A stretch of 64,000 nucleotides of DNA from Desulfosporosinus meridiei DSM 13257 (GCF_000231385.2 NC_018515.1:2810501-2874500); one strand, 5' to 3'. Shown: positions 48,371 through 59,053, numbered from the stretch's first letter. The notes: generated by a model from the sequence alone, not told the origin. Translations and numbers: made by a program.

Positions 48371-49586
48371 AGTGATTACTTTGACAATTTAGCGCATCAA
48401 TTCCATTTTCTTGCCAGTCTTCTGGCAGTGTCCATATAGGGAACCTGCTGACATCACTTAACCAAGAGTAACTACGCCGAAGTTCCTCTTCTTTACCCGG
48501 TGTTGTAAGCCAGTGTACTCTACCATCCCATACTAAAAGATTTCCCTGATCGTCTTGGGCGCTGACTAATAACAGGCTCCTTTCCAGCACGGAAGCCAAC
48601 AAAATACTGCGGGCAGCTCTCAATAAAGACTTGTCAAATATTGGACATACTACACTTAGCTGGCCATTTCCCTGAAAATAAAACCACTCTTCTAATTCTA
48701 GTACTGCGGTTTCACTACGGTCTTTGGGAAGCCATGGCCAGGCCCATGGACTCCCCCACAGCATCTTTAATGCACCTTCCCCATTATGTAGCATCAAAGC
48801 AAGATGATCATGGGGGCGAAGTTGACCTGCCTTCTGCAAAGATTCAAGGTAATCTAATATTTCTAAAATTGTCGCAGAAAACTCAGGGTTAAGAGAACCT
48901 GAAGCATCGACCCACCCTTGCTTTTGCCATTTTTGCATTTGTTCGGATGATTTGAGCCATTTTACTTTACTATTGAGCTCAAATTTTTTTCCTTTTTTCC
49001 TAACTTCAGCAATTTCATAGTTTCCCCAATAGATATTAATAGTTTGATTTTTTACCACAGTACGAACTCTTCTATCAGCCAGTTGACTAAAAAAATTATT
49101 CACTGTTACCAATTGTTGCCTGGCCACAGGATTAAGACTTTCTCCCCAACGCTTCCAATTTGGTCGGTCTTCGCCCATTGGATATCTGACACGACTAAAT
49201 AGTTGCTTCTCCGGAATAGGATATAAGCTAGGCATTAATTTTTCACGCCAATACACTGCTCTTGCATCAATAATCCCTCCGACTTTTGACAGCCCTGTTA
49301 AGAAGGACGTTGAAAAGTCCGGGGCTACATAGTAAATCACCGTCTTTGTGCCATTGCTGAGTCGATGTCCCCATAATAATCCTGCGAGAAGAAATTCTTC
49401 TTCCCTATTTATTGTTGCACTTGCAATAATTCCTACTCGTAAAGTCGTCTCACCACCCATAAAATAAGCATACTGAAGAGGAAGACGACTTGCTCTTTTT
49501 TTATCTTCTGGGTATTCCTTCCATTCCTTAACGATAAAAACGTCAGGATGAGTTTCCCAGATTGAATTCCAGGTAATACTCAACAA
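48336..49586 (-). CDS. Hypothetical protein (416 residues)
   Basis: The family is not recognised. A soluble, Trp-rich protein without membrane segments. The N-terminal third has strand-like stretches (TTLRVGIIASATINREEEFLLAG, TKTVIYYVAPDFSTSF); the middle part is charged (RRVRTVVKNQTINIYW and KKGKKFELNSK). The C-terminal third again has SLLLVSAQDDQGNLLVWDGR. GGGAGGG precedes a pair of TTG codons (49586 or 49583). Its last 35 bases overlap the convergent histidine kinase gene, an unusual arrangement that could permit antisense effects. No function is offered. Confidence 0.65.
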   Translation of the reverse strand: MLSITWNSIWETHPDVFIVKEWKEYPEDKKRASRLPLQYAYFMGGETTLRVGIIASATINREEEFLLAGLLWGHRLSNGTKTVIYYVAPDFSTSFLTGLSKVGGIIDARAVYWREKLMPSLYPIPEKQLFSRVRYPMGEDRPNWKRWGESLNPVARQQLVTVNNFFSQLADRRVRTVVKNQTINIYWGNYEIAEVRKKGKKFELNSKVKWLKSSEQMQKWQKQGWVDASGSLNPEFSATILEILDYLESLQKAGQLRPHDHLALMLHNGEGALKMLWGSPWAWPWLPKDRSETAVLELEEWFYFQGNGQLSVVCPIFDKSLLRAARSILLASVLERSLLLVSAQDDQGNLLVWDGRVHWLTTPGKEEELRRSYSWLSDVSRFPIWTLPEDWQENGIDALNCQSNHFSQSLVQKGYL

Positions 49587-49674
49587 TGACCCTCCCTTAG
49601 CTTTACTCCATAAGGATGTTTACGCGCTAAGTACGAAGATCATGACAAATAATCTATATAACATTGCTATCACA

Positions 49675-50751
49675 TTAACGTACTGCCAAACCGCCTTGCC
49701 AACTACGTAATATCTTTAGTGTTTCTTCGATAGGAAGGGCTAAACGAATACGCCCATCTCTTCCTTCCATAGTCTTAGCCAAAAACATAGAATTCCAAAT
49801 ACTCTCGGCACTTGCTTCAACGACTGCCCTAAAAAAATCATCTAAGGCCCAATCTGACAAGTATTGCTCATCATGAGTATTATTACTAACCATTAAACAA
49901 AAGTCACCGCTGCCTTGCATAGAGATCGAGCCAGTCCGACCCATTCCTAGACTTGCTTTACCAGCCAGTTGCTTCAATTGCCAACGGGACAGGGGAGCAT
50001 TGGTTATTCCTACAAGAATTAAAGACCCCGGGATATAGCCTAATTCCTTTAGCGATAATAATTTTCCAACCGGGACACCCATTAAGATAAAATCCTCTAG
50101 TAAGCCAAAGTTTGCTAACGCAATTATTCCCACAACATAACTACGACCGTTTTGACCTTGAACTACCCGGGAGGAGCTCCCGATACCTCCTTTTAATTGA
50201 AAACAGGACATTCCAACCCCTGCCCCCACACTTCCCTGCTCAATAGGCCCCTTTGAAGCACGTTGTAATGCTAATATTGCATCCCAAGACTTTACATGAC
50301 GTCCTCTAATGTCATTCAAATATGAATCATCACATTCTAAGACAACAATATTTGGAGTTCTGGCATCATTTCCTATTTCAGGATTCTGTTGCAAAAGATA
50401 GGTAATCACTCCATTTGCTACATCATTTACACTAAGGGTATTCGTTAATAAAACCGGTGAATTTAGAATGCCCGTTTCTTGAATGAAGGGAACTCCGAGA
50501 GATTTACCATAGCCATTTATTACCTCTATTCCAGCCTTACATGGTTGTCGATAGAGATTCCCCGGTCGAGGCAAAATCGCAGTTACCCCAGTCCTTACAG
50601 GTCCCTTTCCCTTAATCAGAGGGCCAGACCCTTCAATTAATGACAGATGCCCTACACGAACTCCCGGTACATCAGTTATATCATTCTTCTCTCCTGCTGG
50701 CATCAAACCCATCCAAAGCCCTAAATCTCTAGGTGTATTTCTTGCACACAT
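49675..50751 (-). CDS. P1 family (S58) aminopeptidase, DmpA-like
   Basis: A 358-residue self-processing N-terminal-nucleophile peptidase. NDITDVPGVRVGHLSL, SPVLLTNTLSVNDVANGVITYL and FQLKGGIGSSSRVV are the usual landmarks. The autocleavage site is probably Gly-Ser in YIPGSLILVGITNAPLS, where Ser becomes the nucleophile of the beta subunit. The longest frame begins at 50838 inside the tetR gene; GGAGGGG before ATG at 50751 supports the shorter form. Substrates may be beta- or D-aminopeptides. It is preceded on the same strand by a TetR regulator whose gene ends 75 bases upstream. Confidence 0.88.
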   Translation of the reverse strand: MCARNTPRDLGLWMGLMPAGEKNDITDVPGVRVGHLSLIEGSGPLIKGKGPVRTGVTAILPRPGNLYRQPCKAGIEVINGYGKSLGVPFIQETGILNSPVLLTNTLSVNDVANGVITYLLQQNPEIGNDARTPNIVVLECDDSYLNDIRGRHVKSWDAILALQRASKGPIEQGSVGAGVGMSCFQLKGGIGSSSRVVQGQNGRSYVVGIIALANFGLLEDFILMGVPVGKLLSLKELGYIPGSLILVGITNAPLSRWQLKQLAGKASLGMGRTGSISMQGSGDFCLMVSNNTHDEQYLSDWALDDFFRAVVEASAESIWNSMFLAKTMEGRDGRIRLALPIEETLKILRSWQGGLAVR

Positions 50752-50825
50752 CAAAAAACCCCTCCGTTGTAAGGTTATGTGTACAACGGAGAGATATGAG
50801 TAATAACAAATAATTATATAATCCC

Positions 50826-51407
50826 TTAGGCTTCCCACTTCTTTTTCGAGAGGCCATTAAAAAAGACAACCAAGGCGTGGTTTAGTTCTTCACGGAGATC
50901 TCCGTTCCCTGAAACATGCCAACGGATAAAGTGCTGAACCATCATTCCTTCAAGGCTCTCTGCCAAAAAAGAGGCATCATATTCACTATTGATCTCACCA
51001 TTTTGTTGTCCAACCGTGAGAATTGCCAGTAAACCATAATGTAAACTCATATCGTAATCCGCACCTTCACGACTCCGAATAGTTACCCAGGCAATTTCAC
51101 GATCCTCAATCATAAATTCAGCCCAGTCCTGTAAGAGGGCACTTAAACGTTGTAGTGTACCTAAACTAGGCTTATGGCGTCCTCTGTTTGAAAGATCCTG
51201 CCAAGATCGCTTGGAAAACTCTTTAATAACTGCTTCCTTTGTAGGAAAATAGTTGTAGAAGGTTCCTTTGCCTACATCAGCTTGCTGGGTAATCTGTTCA
51301 ACAGAAGTAGCGGAAAAACCCTGCGAACGAAATAGCTGCATAGCATTAGAGAATATCTTTTCTCGGGTTTCATTCTTTTTTCTTTCTCTACGAGATAATT
51401 CACTCAT
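50826..51407 (-). CDS. TetR/AcrR-family regulator
   Basis: A 193-residue TetR regulator. The HTH reads IFSNAMQLFRSQGFSATSVE, QITQQADVGKGTFYNYFPTK and EAVIKEF (about 18-65). The C-terminal helical domain with WAEFMIEDREIAWVTIRSRE is the TetR_C ligand part. AAGGGGGGGAATAG precedes the ATG. It lies directly upstream of the P1 peptidase gene and probably controls it or is co-transcribed with it. The ligand is unknown. Confidence 0.9.
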   Translation of the reverse strand: MSELSRRERKKNETREKIFSNAMQLFRSQGFSATSVEQITQQADVGKGTFYNYFPTKEAVIKEFSKRSWQDLSNRGRHKPSLGTLQRLSALLQDWAEFMIEDREIAWVTIRSREGADYDMSLHYGLLAILTVGQQNGEINSEYDASFLAESLEGMMVQHFIRWHVSGNGDLREELNHALVVFFNGLSKKKWEA

Positions 51408-51519
51408 CTATTCCCCCCCTTGCTTACTAATGTAGATATAGTTACTAATATATCATTCTACATCTTCCATTATTTACCTTCTTTTTCCAAGGGGAATTTA
51501 GTAGATTAAAATACTTTTC

Positions 51520-52665
51520 CTAATTAACACTGTCCCTTCCAAGTTTCCAAACCGTCATAACCCTCCAGACAGTACGCTCCAATTGGGATTTCGCCTTAGC
51601 AAAAGCTTGATCCAAGGTTCCGGGCCCTTCAGAAACACTAAAACAGCTTTGAATTCCTTGAGCAAAAAAAGCATCGGGAGAACCCTCAACAGACCCTGAT
51701 ATTACCAAAACCGGAACACTGTACTTTTTAGCCAACGCAGCAACTCCAACAGGGACTTTCCCGTAAGCTGTTTGAAAATCTGTTCTTCCTTCACCAGTGA
51801 GTACCAAGTCTGCGTCTTTAATCTTTTCCTCTGCATTTGACACTTCTAAGATAATTTGCGACCCCCCTCGCAACTGAGCACCTAAAAATCCTACTGCACC
51901 TGCCCCAAGCCCTCCAGCCGCTCCCCCGCCGCTTAATTCCAATAAATTAGTTCCTTTTACCAAACTCATATGCTCTCCCAGGTTTTTCAAAGCGGCATCC
52001 AGTATTCTTACATCATCTGGACTAGCACCTTTCTGTGGCCCGTAAACAGCACTTGCGCCTTCCGAACCACAGAGAGTATTTTGAACATCGCAAGCAACTT
52101 CAATTTTAACTTCGGACAAGCGCGGATTAATTTCTGACATATCAATTTCCGCCAAATCTAAAAGCGCTTCTCCTCCCAACGGTAAAGCCTTGCCCTCAGA
52201 ATCCTGCAATTTCACGCCTAAAGCAACAGCCATACCTGCTCCCCCATCATTAGTTGCACTCCCACCAATCCCGAGAAGAATCTTATTAACCCCGCGCTCA
52301 AGGGCATCCCTTATGAGCAAGCCCGTTCCATAAGTCGAGGTGATTCTGGGGTTTTTCTCTTTATAGGCCAAGAGGGTCAACCCTGATGCAGCTGCCATCT
52401 CAATAATAGCTGTTTGACCATTATCGATAAGACCATAGGAGGCCTGTATTGGTCGTCCAAGGGGGTCCGTCACACTAACCTCGATCTTAACCCCCTTAAC
52501 TGAGCTTAGGATTGCATCAACAGTTCCTTCTCCACCATCTGCCATAGGAATCATTTCAATATTGCTTTCCGGATAAACTCTTTGAACCCCCATACGCATT
52601 GCTTTGGCAACCTCTAAGGCGTTTAAGCAGCCTTTAAATGAATCTGGAGCAATAACAATTTTCAT
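51520..52665 (-). CDS. glxK: Glycerate kinase
   Basis: A 381-residue type I glycerate 2-kinase (GlxK/GarK). MKIVIAPDSFKGCLNALEVA is the invariant N-terminus, followed by PMADGGEGTVDAIL, GIGGSATNDGGAGMAVALG and LTGEGRTDFQTAYGKVPVGVA. It phosphorylates D-glycerate, feeding 2-phosphoglycerate into glycolysis. GGAGTGAATCATT precedes the ATG. It is six bases downstream of the small membrane protein gene on the same strand, so the two are likely transcribed together. Confidence 0.95.
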   Translation of the reverse strand: MKIVIAPDSFKGCLNALEVAKAMRMGVQRVYPESNIEMIPMADGGEGTVDAILSSVKGVKIEVSVTDPLGRPIQASYGLIDNGQTAIIEMAAASGLTLLAYKEKNPRITSTYGTGLLIRDALERGVNKILLGIGGSATNDGGAGMAVALGVKLQDSEGKALPLGGEALLDLAEIDMSEINPRLSEVKIEVACDVQNTLCGSEGASAVYGPQKGASPDDVRILDAALKNLGEHMSLVKGTNLLELSGGGAAGGLGAGAVGFLGAQLRGGSQIILEVSNAEEKIKDADLVLTGEGRTDFQTAYGKVPVGVAALAKKYSVPVLVISGSVEGSPDAFFAQGIQSCFSVSEGPGTLDQAFAKAKSQLERTVWRVMTVWKLGRDSVN

Positions 52666-52671
52666 AATGAT

Positions 52672-53007
52672 TCACTCCTTAGATTGAGCACGTCGTCCAA
52701 CATAGATTCCAATGTTAAGATAAACAACAAGACTTGTAAAGTCAGCTACAACGATTAACCAACTTTCAATTGGAAACTCTACAAGATAAGCAATCAGATA
52801 GGATAATAGATTAAACAAAAAAGCCGCAATATATGCAGAACTTAAGTTTTCAGACTTCCCACGATAACCTACCAGAAACCCAACTGGATAAAAAAGTGCA
52901 AAATTAAAGGCTAATTGATTGAGTGTACCTCCCGAGTCAAAAAACTCACCCCAAAAAATGAAAAGTAAGCTCAAGATAAGAAGATAACGCCAAAAAGCTA
53001 AATTCAT
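52672..53007 (-). CDS. Small four-helix membrane protein
   Basis: A 111-residue integral membrane protein with about four hydrophobic segments: WRYLLILSLLFIFWGEFF, QLAFNFALFYPVGFLVGYRG, YIAAFLFNLLSYLIAYL and WLIVVADFTSLVVYLNIG. There is a short basic C-terminus (GRRAQSKE). GGGGGTACTC precedes the ATG. It overlaps nothing and precedes glxK by six bases. No family is recognised; a role in glycerate uptake is conceivable but not shown, since known permeases are larger. Confidence 0.6.
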   Translation of the reverse strand: MNLAFWRYLLILSLLFIFWGEFFDSGGTLNQLAFNFALFYPVGFLVGYRGKSENLSSAYIAAFLFNLLSYLIAYLVEFPIESWLIVVADFTSLVVYLNIGIYVGRRAQSKE

Positions 53008-53051
53008 GAGTACCCCCTATATTACAGAAACTATACCGTTCACTAACTATT

Positions 53052-53082
53052 AGGGAGAGAGTAACACTCTCTCCCTCTTTTA
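53052..53082 (+). terminator. Hairpin with T-run
   Basis: AGGGAGAGAGT/ACTCTCTCCCT with a three-base AAC loop and CTTTT downstream on the plus strand. It lies between guaB and the small membrane gene. As no plus-strand gene precedes it, its direction of use is unclear. Confidence 0.5.
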
Positions 53083-53257
53083 GGTCGATTATCTGCCAAT
53101 GGCTAATATGGTTCGTAGTTTATATCGCTCAATGAATAATGAATAAGTGGCTGTGTACTCCGAAAAACCCATCTTAGCAGGGGAACGGTTCTTCTGTCTG
53201 GCTCTGAGTCCTTCGATAAGGTTAAATTGGGCTGAATGTAATCTGGTTAACGGCTTT

Positions 53258-54733
<1,476 letters not shown>

Positions 54734-54858
54734 CTAATTAGTATATCAGAAATAGACCAAAAAAACATAACAAAACAATTATTTTCATTTGAATTATTGT
54801 ACCCCTCTTGCTTGTATAACATTATCATTGTTATTATGATGTATGAAGGAGGTAATGC

Positions 54859-55359
54859 ATGTTTTACCGTATTCGCCAATTCATTCGAACTATTATGCCC
54901 CGTATTAAACCAGCCGATGTTGAATGGGCAACTAAGCATTTATCAGTAGCTGCTTCTGAACTTTTTTTGCGCCAGTCCAAAGCAGAGCAACGTCATGCCA
55001 TTGATGTCGCCAAAAGTATTCATAAAGCCAGCTATCCTCTTTCTTATTTGGATTATCAAAATCTGATCTCCGCTGCTCTCCTTCATGATTGCGGAAAGTC
55101 AGTCGTCTCAATCCATCTCTGGCAAAGGGTTTATATTGTTCTTATGCATAAGGCACCTAAGCCTCTATGGTCTATCTTGGAAAAAGGGCCTTCATTTTTT
55201 TCGTTCCCCTTAAAAATTTATACCCGACACTCTCTGTGGAGTGAATACTTAGCCAGAAAAAACGGAATGAATTCCATTGTCTGTCACTTAATTCGTGAAC
55301 ACCATTCTCCAAATACTGATTTAGGGCGAATATTACAACAAGCGGATAACGCAAATTAA
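54859..55359 (+). CDS. HD-domain protein (HDIG type)
   Basis: A 166-residue HD phosphohydrolase. His residues precede in KAEQRHAIDVAKSIHKAS, the HD pair is ALLHDCGKSVVSIHLW (near 76), and His-rich metal ligands follow in RHSLWSEYLARKNG and LIREHHSPNTD. The last Asp is in LQQADNAN at the end. AAGGAGGTAATGC precedes the ATG. The internal stretch KAPKPLWSILEKGPSFFSF is unlike most HD enzymes. The substrate is unknown. Divergent from guaB. Confidence 0.8.
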   Translation: MFYRIRQFIRTIMPRIKPADVEWATKHLSVAASELFLRQSKAEQRHAIDVAKSIHKASYPLSYLDYQNLISAALLHDCGKSVVSIHLWQRVYIVLMHKAPKPLWSILEKGPSFFSFPLKIYTRHSLWSEYLARKNGMNSIVCHLIREHHSPNTDLGRILQQADNAN

Positions 55360-55377
55360 CGCTTTAAATACTTTACT

Positions 55378-55417
55378 AAAAAAGCATGAACCACCGGAAG
55401 GTGGTTCATGCTTTTTT
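55378..55417. terminator. Terminator overlapping the end of the coiled-coil gene
   Basis: AAAAAGCATGAACCACC/GGTGGTTCATGCTTTTTT with a GGAA tetraloop. The stem overlaps the stop and last codons of the convergent small coiled-coil gene (55406-55672) and terminates the HD gene. Confidence 0.85.
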
Positions 55418-55672
55418 AGCGGATGATTCCATTTTATCTTGAAGCTCAACTATTTCCCTGTTCTTGATAAAAATCCATTTTGCAAACCTTTTGTTATCTC
55501 GCTGTAAGCGAACATTTTCCTTTTCCAGGTTGCGCACTAAAGCTACCTTTTCTCTTTCTACCTTCTCTAACAAGTTCATAAGCACTCTACGACTGACTCG
55601 TAAATGTTCGACGCGCTGCTCTAATTCTCCGACACGGGCCCTTAATAGCTTTATTTCCTCGTTTGAATTCAA
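55406..55672 (-). CDS. Small coiled-coil protein (88 residues)
   Basis: An 88-residue, highly charged helical protein. KLLRARVGELEQRVEHLRVS, MNLLEKVEREKVALVRNLEKEN and NREIVELQDKMESS give heptad-like hydrophobic spacing over nearly the whole length. The start is TTG at 55672 behind a G-run; an ATG nearby is in another frame. Its final codons form one arm of the terminator of the convergent HD gene. No family is recognised; a cytosolic oligomer or adaptor is likely from the coiled coil alone. Confidence 0.6.
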   Translation of the reverse strand: MNSNEEIKLLRARVGELEQRVEHLRVSRRVLMNLLEKVEREKVALVRNLEKENVRLQRDNKRFAKWIFIKNREIVELQDKMESSAKKA

Positions 55673-55750
55673 TCATTACGCCCCCCCGGCATTATCTGTA
55701 TTAATAGTCTATGCCGGAAGAATGCAATTTAAACCCGTCGCTGCAGGAAT

Positions 55751-56596
55751 CTATTTTTGGTTAAGAATTGATAGTCTCTGAATTTGTCGGAGAACAGTAA
55801 GAGGAACTCCCCATTCTCCTAGCTCAACTCCGGGCTTACGCTTTTCTCCATGAAAATCTGAACCACCTGTCATAATTAACTCATACTGTTGAGCAATTGC
55901 CATGTATCTTCTGACATCCTCTTCACTGTGCTCAGAATGTCTAACCTCAAGTCCCTGAAGACCGATTTTCGCCCATATAGCAATCTCTTCGTCAAGTCTC
56001 TGCATCCCCGGATGAGCTAGAACCGCCACACCCTGAGCTTCTCGAACTAAGCGTATTCCTTGTTCTGTACTTATTTTATAACGTGGAACGTAAGCAGGTG
56101 CACCCCTGCCTAGATACCTCTCAAAGGCATCACGTGTATCTCGCACAATTCCCCGTTCTACAAGGGCCTGGGCTATATGAGGGCGACCAATGGAATCCCC
56201 TTGTGATAGCTTCCGAACCTCCTCATCATGGAGCACTATGTCTAATGTGGCCAAACGCTTCAAAATATCTTGCATGCGGAGTTCACGAGCTTCACGAAGA
56301 CTTTTAAGCTGCTCATTCAACTTAGGCGTATTGTCTAGTGCATATCCAAGGATATGTACTTCTTGCCCATTCCAATCTGTATTAAGCTCTACTCCCTGAA
56401 GTATTTCTATTTTATATTGGACTCCGGCTTCTTCAGCCTCATGCCAGCCTTGGATTGTATCATGGTCAGTAATTCCAATGCCTTTCAAACCTATCTCTGC
56501 CGCCATGCGAACAAGTTCTCGGGGGGTCAATAAACCATCAGAGGCAGTGGTGTGACAGTGCAAATCAACTTCATATAACGCATTTCTTGCAGACAT
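55751..56596 (-). CDS. PHP-domain phosphoesterase (YciV/RNase AM-like)
   Basis: A 281-residue metal-dependent phosphoesterase. The four PHP metal motifs are seen: VDLHCHTTASDGLL, GITDHDTIQGW, AVLAHPGM and TGGSDFHGEKRKPGVE. The overall plan fits YciV/TrpH, known to act as 3',5'-nucleoside bisphosphate phosphatase or as an RNA 5'-end nuclease (RNase AM). AAAGGGGTTAAAAA precedes the ATG. It lies 39 bases downstream of the dipeptidase gene on the same strand. Confidence 0.88.
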   Translation of the reverse strand: MSARNALYEVDLHCHTTASDGLLTPRELVRMAAEIGLKGIGITDHDTIQGWHEAEEAGVQYKIEILQGVELNTDWNGQEVHILGYALDNTPKLNEQLKSLREARELRMQDILKRLATLDIVLHDEEVRKLSQGDSIGRPHIAQALVERGIVRDTRDAFERYLGRGAPAYVPRYKISTEQGIRLVREAQGVAVLAHPGMQRLDEEIAIWAKIGLQGLEVRHSEHSEEDVRRYMAIAQQYELIMTGGSDFHGEKRKPGVELGEWGVPLTVLRQIQRLSILNQK

Positions 56597-56635
56597 TTTT
56601 TAACCCCTTTCTTGCGGCAGCAAAGTTGTTATTGC

Positions 56636-57586
56636 TTACTTTAAAACTTCTAAGAGTACTCTTCTAAAGTTATGATAACTAATCTTCTCAACATCTTTTG
56701 TCGAAAAGCCAACTTTTATTAAATCATCAAGTAAATCACAATACTCTCCAACATGTTCTAACCCCTTTGGCACTTCTGGAATTCCATCAAAATCCGACCC
56801 TAATCCAACTGCATCCACCCCTGCCACCTCTGCAATATGACAAATATGACGGACAACGTCTTCTCTCGTTGCCACCCCACTTTCATTTAGAAAGCCCGGA
56901 TTGAAATTCACCCCCACTACCCCTTTATGCTTGGCCAAAGCCAGTAATTGCTGATCCGTTAAATTACGGGGGTGATTACACAACGCCTTAGAACAAGAAT
57001 GTGTTGCAACGATAGGATCCTTAGACAATTCAATCACATGCCAAAATCCCTCTTCGTTAAGGTGCGAGACATCTATCAGCATCCCTAACTCATTCATACG
57101 TAAGACGACTTTTTCTCCTAAACTCGTTAATCTACTTCCAGTATTCAACTCTCCAACCCCATCTCCCAACTCATTGCGTTGGTTCCAGGTTAGTCCTAAG
57201 GCCCTCACTCCCAAACGATAGATTATGTCAAGCATAAAGAGATTTTGCCCTAATATCTCTCCCCCCTCCACACTTAACAAAATTCCTGTTCTTTTAGAGT
57301 CAGGAATATTATAAAGATCGTTCTTGCTCTGTATATGAAATAGTTGTTCCCTATGACTCTCAATAAGTCGATGAGCACCTTCAATTAATTGCAACCCTCG
57401 TTGTGTGGCCATCATGGGTTTATACTCTGTCTCAATATACGCAGCCAAAAATTGCAGAGCTATGCCTGTTGCCCTGGCCCGCTGGATATCCCAATGCCCT
57501 CCATCTAGGGGATCTTCCAATGTTCTTTCACCATTGACATAATGGCTTAAACTATCACAATGACCGTCAATAATATAATATTTCAT
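56636..57586 (-). CDS. Membrane dipeptidase (M19)
   Basis: A zinc dipeptidase of the renal dipeptidase family, about 316 residues. IDGHCDSLSHYVNG carries the first metal pair, LLSVEGGEILGQNLFMLD follows, and GMLIDVSHLNEEGFWHVI and PIVATHSCSKALCNHPRNLTD carry His ligands. GSDFDGIPEVPKGL is near the end. The longest frame from 57667 lacks a start with ribosome site; GGGAGGCGGATTGC precedes ATG at 57586, which I use. Such enzymes in sporeformers act on dipeptides and are often near spore genes; spoVS is next upstream. Confidence 0.93.
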   Translation of the reverse strand: MKYYIIDGHCDSLSHYVNGERTLEDPLDGGHWDIQRARATGIALQFLAAYIETEYKPMMATQRGLQLIEGAHRLIESHREQLFHIQSKNDLYNIPDSKRTGILLSVEGGEILGQNLFMLDIIYRLGVRALGLTWNQRNELGDGVGELNTGSRLTSLGEKVVLRMNELGMLIDVSHLNEEGFWHVIELSKDPIVATHSCSKALCNHPRNLTDQQLLALAKHKGVVGVNFNPGFLNESGVATREDVVRHICHIAEVAGVDAVGLGSDFDGIPEVPKGLEHVGEYCDLLDDLIKVGFSTKDVEKISYHNFRRVLLEVLK

Positions 57587-57661
57587 GCAATCCGCCTCCC
57601 TCGATAATCGGAACGTCCATTTTTGTAAATCGGAATTACTAAGCTTTCTGACTAGTATAAT

Positions 57662-57700
57662 AAACACCTGTTTGCTTTAGACCTAGGCAAACAGGTGTTT
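57662..57700 (-). terminator. Terminator between spoVS and the dipeptidase gene
   Basis: AAACACCTGTTTGC/GCAAACAGGTGTTT with an 11-base loop. It lies 30 bases past the spoVS stop, which is read in this direction. Confidence 0.8.
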
Positions 57701-57729
57701 AATCGTTTCCTTCTATATTCCAAACTTCC

Positions 57730-57990
57730 TTAACGAGACTGTACAATTAATTTAATTGCTGTCCGCTCTTCTCCTTCAATTAAAACGTCTGTAAAGGCTG
57801 GAATACATATAAGATCGACTCCGCTCGGAGCCACAAAACCACGTGCAATTGCTACGGCTTTTACAGCCTGGTTAAGAGCACCGGCACCAATAGCCTGTAG
57901 TTCAGCGCCGCCCTTTTCACGAAGTACTCCCGCAAGGGCTCCTGCAACCGCATTCGGGCTTGATTTTGCTGAGACTTTTAAAACTTCCAT
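57730..57990 (-). CDS. spoVS: Stage V sporulation protein S
   Basis: An 86-residue Alba-like protein needed for spore coat assembly and core dehydration in Bacillus. MEVLKVSAKSSPNAVAGALA, QAIGAGALNQAVKAVAIARG and CIPAFTDVLIEGEERTAIKL are nearly universal. The longest frame begins 14 codons upstream, but AGGAGG seven bases before ATG at 57990 gives the canonical length. It follows ymdB and rny in the usual sporulator order (recA-recX-rny-ymdB-spoVS, all minus strand). Confidence 0.97.
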   Translation of the reverse strand: MEVLKVSAKSSPNAVAGALAGVLREKGGAELQAIGAGALNQAVKAVAIARGFVAPSGVDLICIPAFTDVLIEGEERTAIKLIVQSR

Positions 57991-58153
57991 AGATACATCC
58001 TCCTGCTCGAATTCATTTACAAGTATTACCACAACTTAGAATATATGTATTCGAGAAGGAGCAGACAAAATCCTCTATTTATCAATAAAGAATTTTCAGA
58101 TTTTTTATTGATAACCATCTTTTCCATAAACCTTGGAATGAATTTGGGCAGTA

Positions 58154-58936
58154 TCACTTCTCACCGGTCACTTGAATTGCTTCGATCCGCCGCGCTTTCC
58201 CTGTCTCTTCGTCAATATCTAAAACCACAGCATTCAGCTGTATTGGTCCATTTGCTAATTCAAACTTTGCAGGTAGCTGAGTTAAAAAGCGATTAATAAT
58301 TATTTCCTTTTTTACTCCTAGTACTGAATCCCTGGGCCCTGTCATACCGACATCAGTAATATACGCTGTTCCTTGATCGAGTAAGCGAGCATCTGCAGTT
58401 TGGATATGAGTATGAGTACCAATGACTGCACTAACCTTTCCATCTAGAAACCACCCCATAGCAACCTTTTCCGAAGTTGCTTCAGCATGAAAATCCACAA
58501 TAATGATGGAGGTTTCTTGTTTGATTTGATTAATCCAGCGAATAGCTCCACTGAATGGGTCATCTAGCGAGGGTAAAAATACCCGGCCTGAAAGATTCAA
58601 AACTCCTATTTTTTTACCCTTAGTACGGATGAAACCATGTCCCTGTCCCGGTGCTCCAACTGGATAATTAGCTGGCCTAATCAACCTAGATTCACGATCA
58701 ATAAAGTTCATAATATCTCTTTGATCCCAAACATGATTGCCCATTGTTAAGAATTCAATTCCATTGGCATAGAGTTCATCGGCAATTTCTTTGGTTAAGC
58801 CTTTTCCTGCAGCTGCATTTTCACCATTGGCAATGGTTACATCAATTTGATGTTTCTCTTGAAGTGGTTTCAGGAATCGTTTAATAGCCTCTCTTCCGGG
58901 TTTTCCCACTATATCCCCTATAAACAATATATGCAA
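58154..58936 (-). CDS. ymdB: YmdB-type metallophosphoesterase
   Basis: A 260-residue phosphodiesterase of the TIGR00282 family; in Bacillus YmdB hydrolyses 2',3'-cyclic nucleotides and affects biofilm versus motility fate. ILFIGDIVGKPGREAIKRFL, ANGENAAAGKGLT, TMGNHVWDQRDI and VDFHAEATSEKVAMGWFLDG, GTHTHIQTAD and YITDVGMTG are the metal motifs. The start is TTG at 58936 with GGAGGG eight bases upstream. Its neighbours rny and spoVS are as in Bacillus, but two short ORFs separate it from rny. Confidence 0.95.
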   Translation of the reverse strand: MHILFIGDIVGKPGREAIKRFLKPLQEKHQIDVTIANGENAAAGKGLTKEIADELYANGIEFLTMGNHVWDQRDIMNFIDRESRLIRPANYPVGAPGQGHGFIRTKGKKIGVLNLSGRVFLPSLDDPFSGAIRWINQIKQETSIIIVDFHAEATSEKVAMGWFLDGKVSAVIGTHTHIQTADARLLDQGTAYITDVGMTGPRDSVLGVKKEIIINRFLTQLPAKFELANGPIQLNAVVLDIDEETGKARRIEAIQVTGEK

Positions 58937-59053
58937 ATAATTAACCCTCCTTCCCAGCGGCTAAACCCTAATTTAGCCAATATACATAGGATACCATTTT
59001 TTACTATACTAAATAACTGTTTAACTGAAATTTTGATAAAAAAACATGATCAT

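Noticed and set aside
50752-50838. N-terminal extension of the P1 peptidase
   Set aside because: The extension overlaps the end of the TetR gene, while a strong ribosome site precedes ATG 50751.
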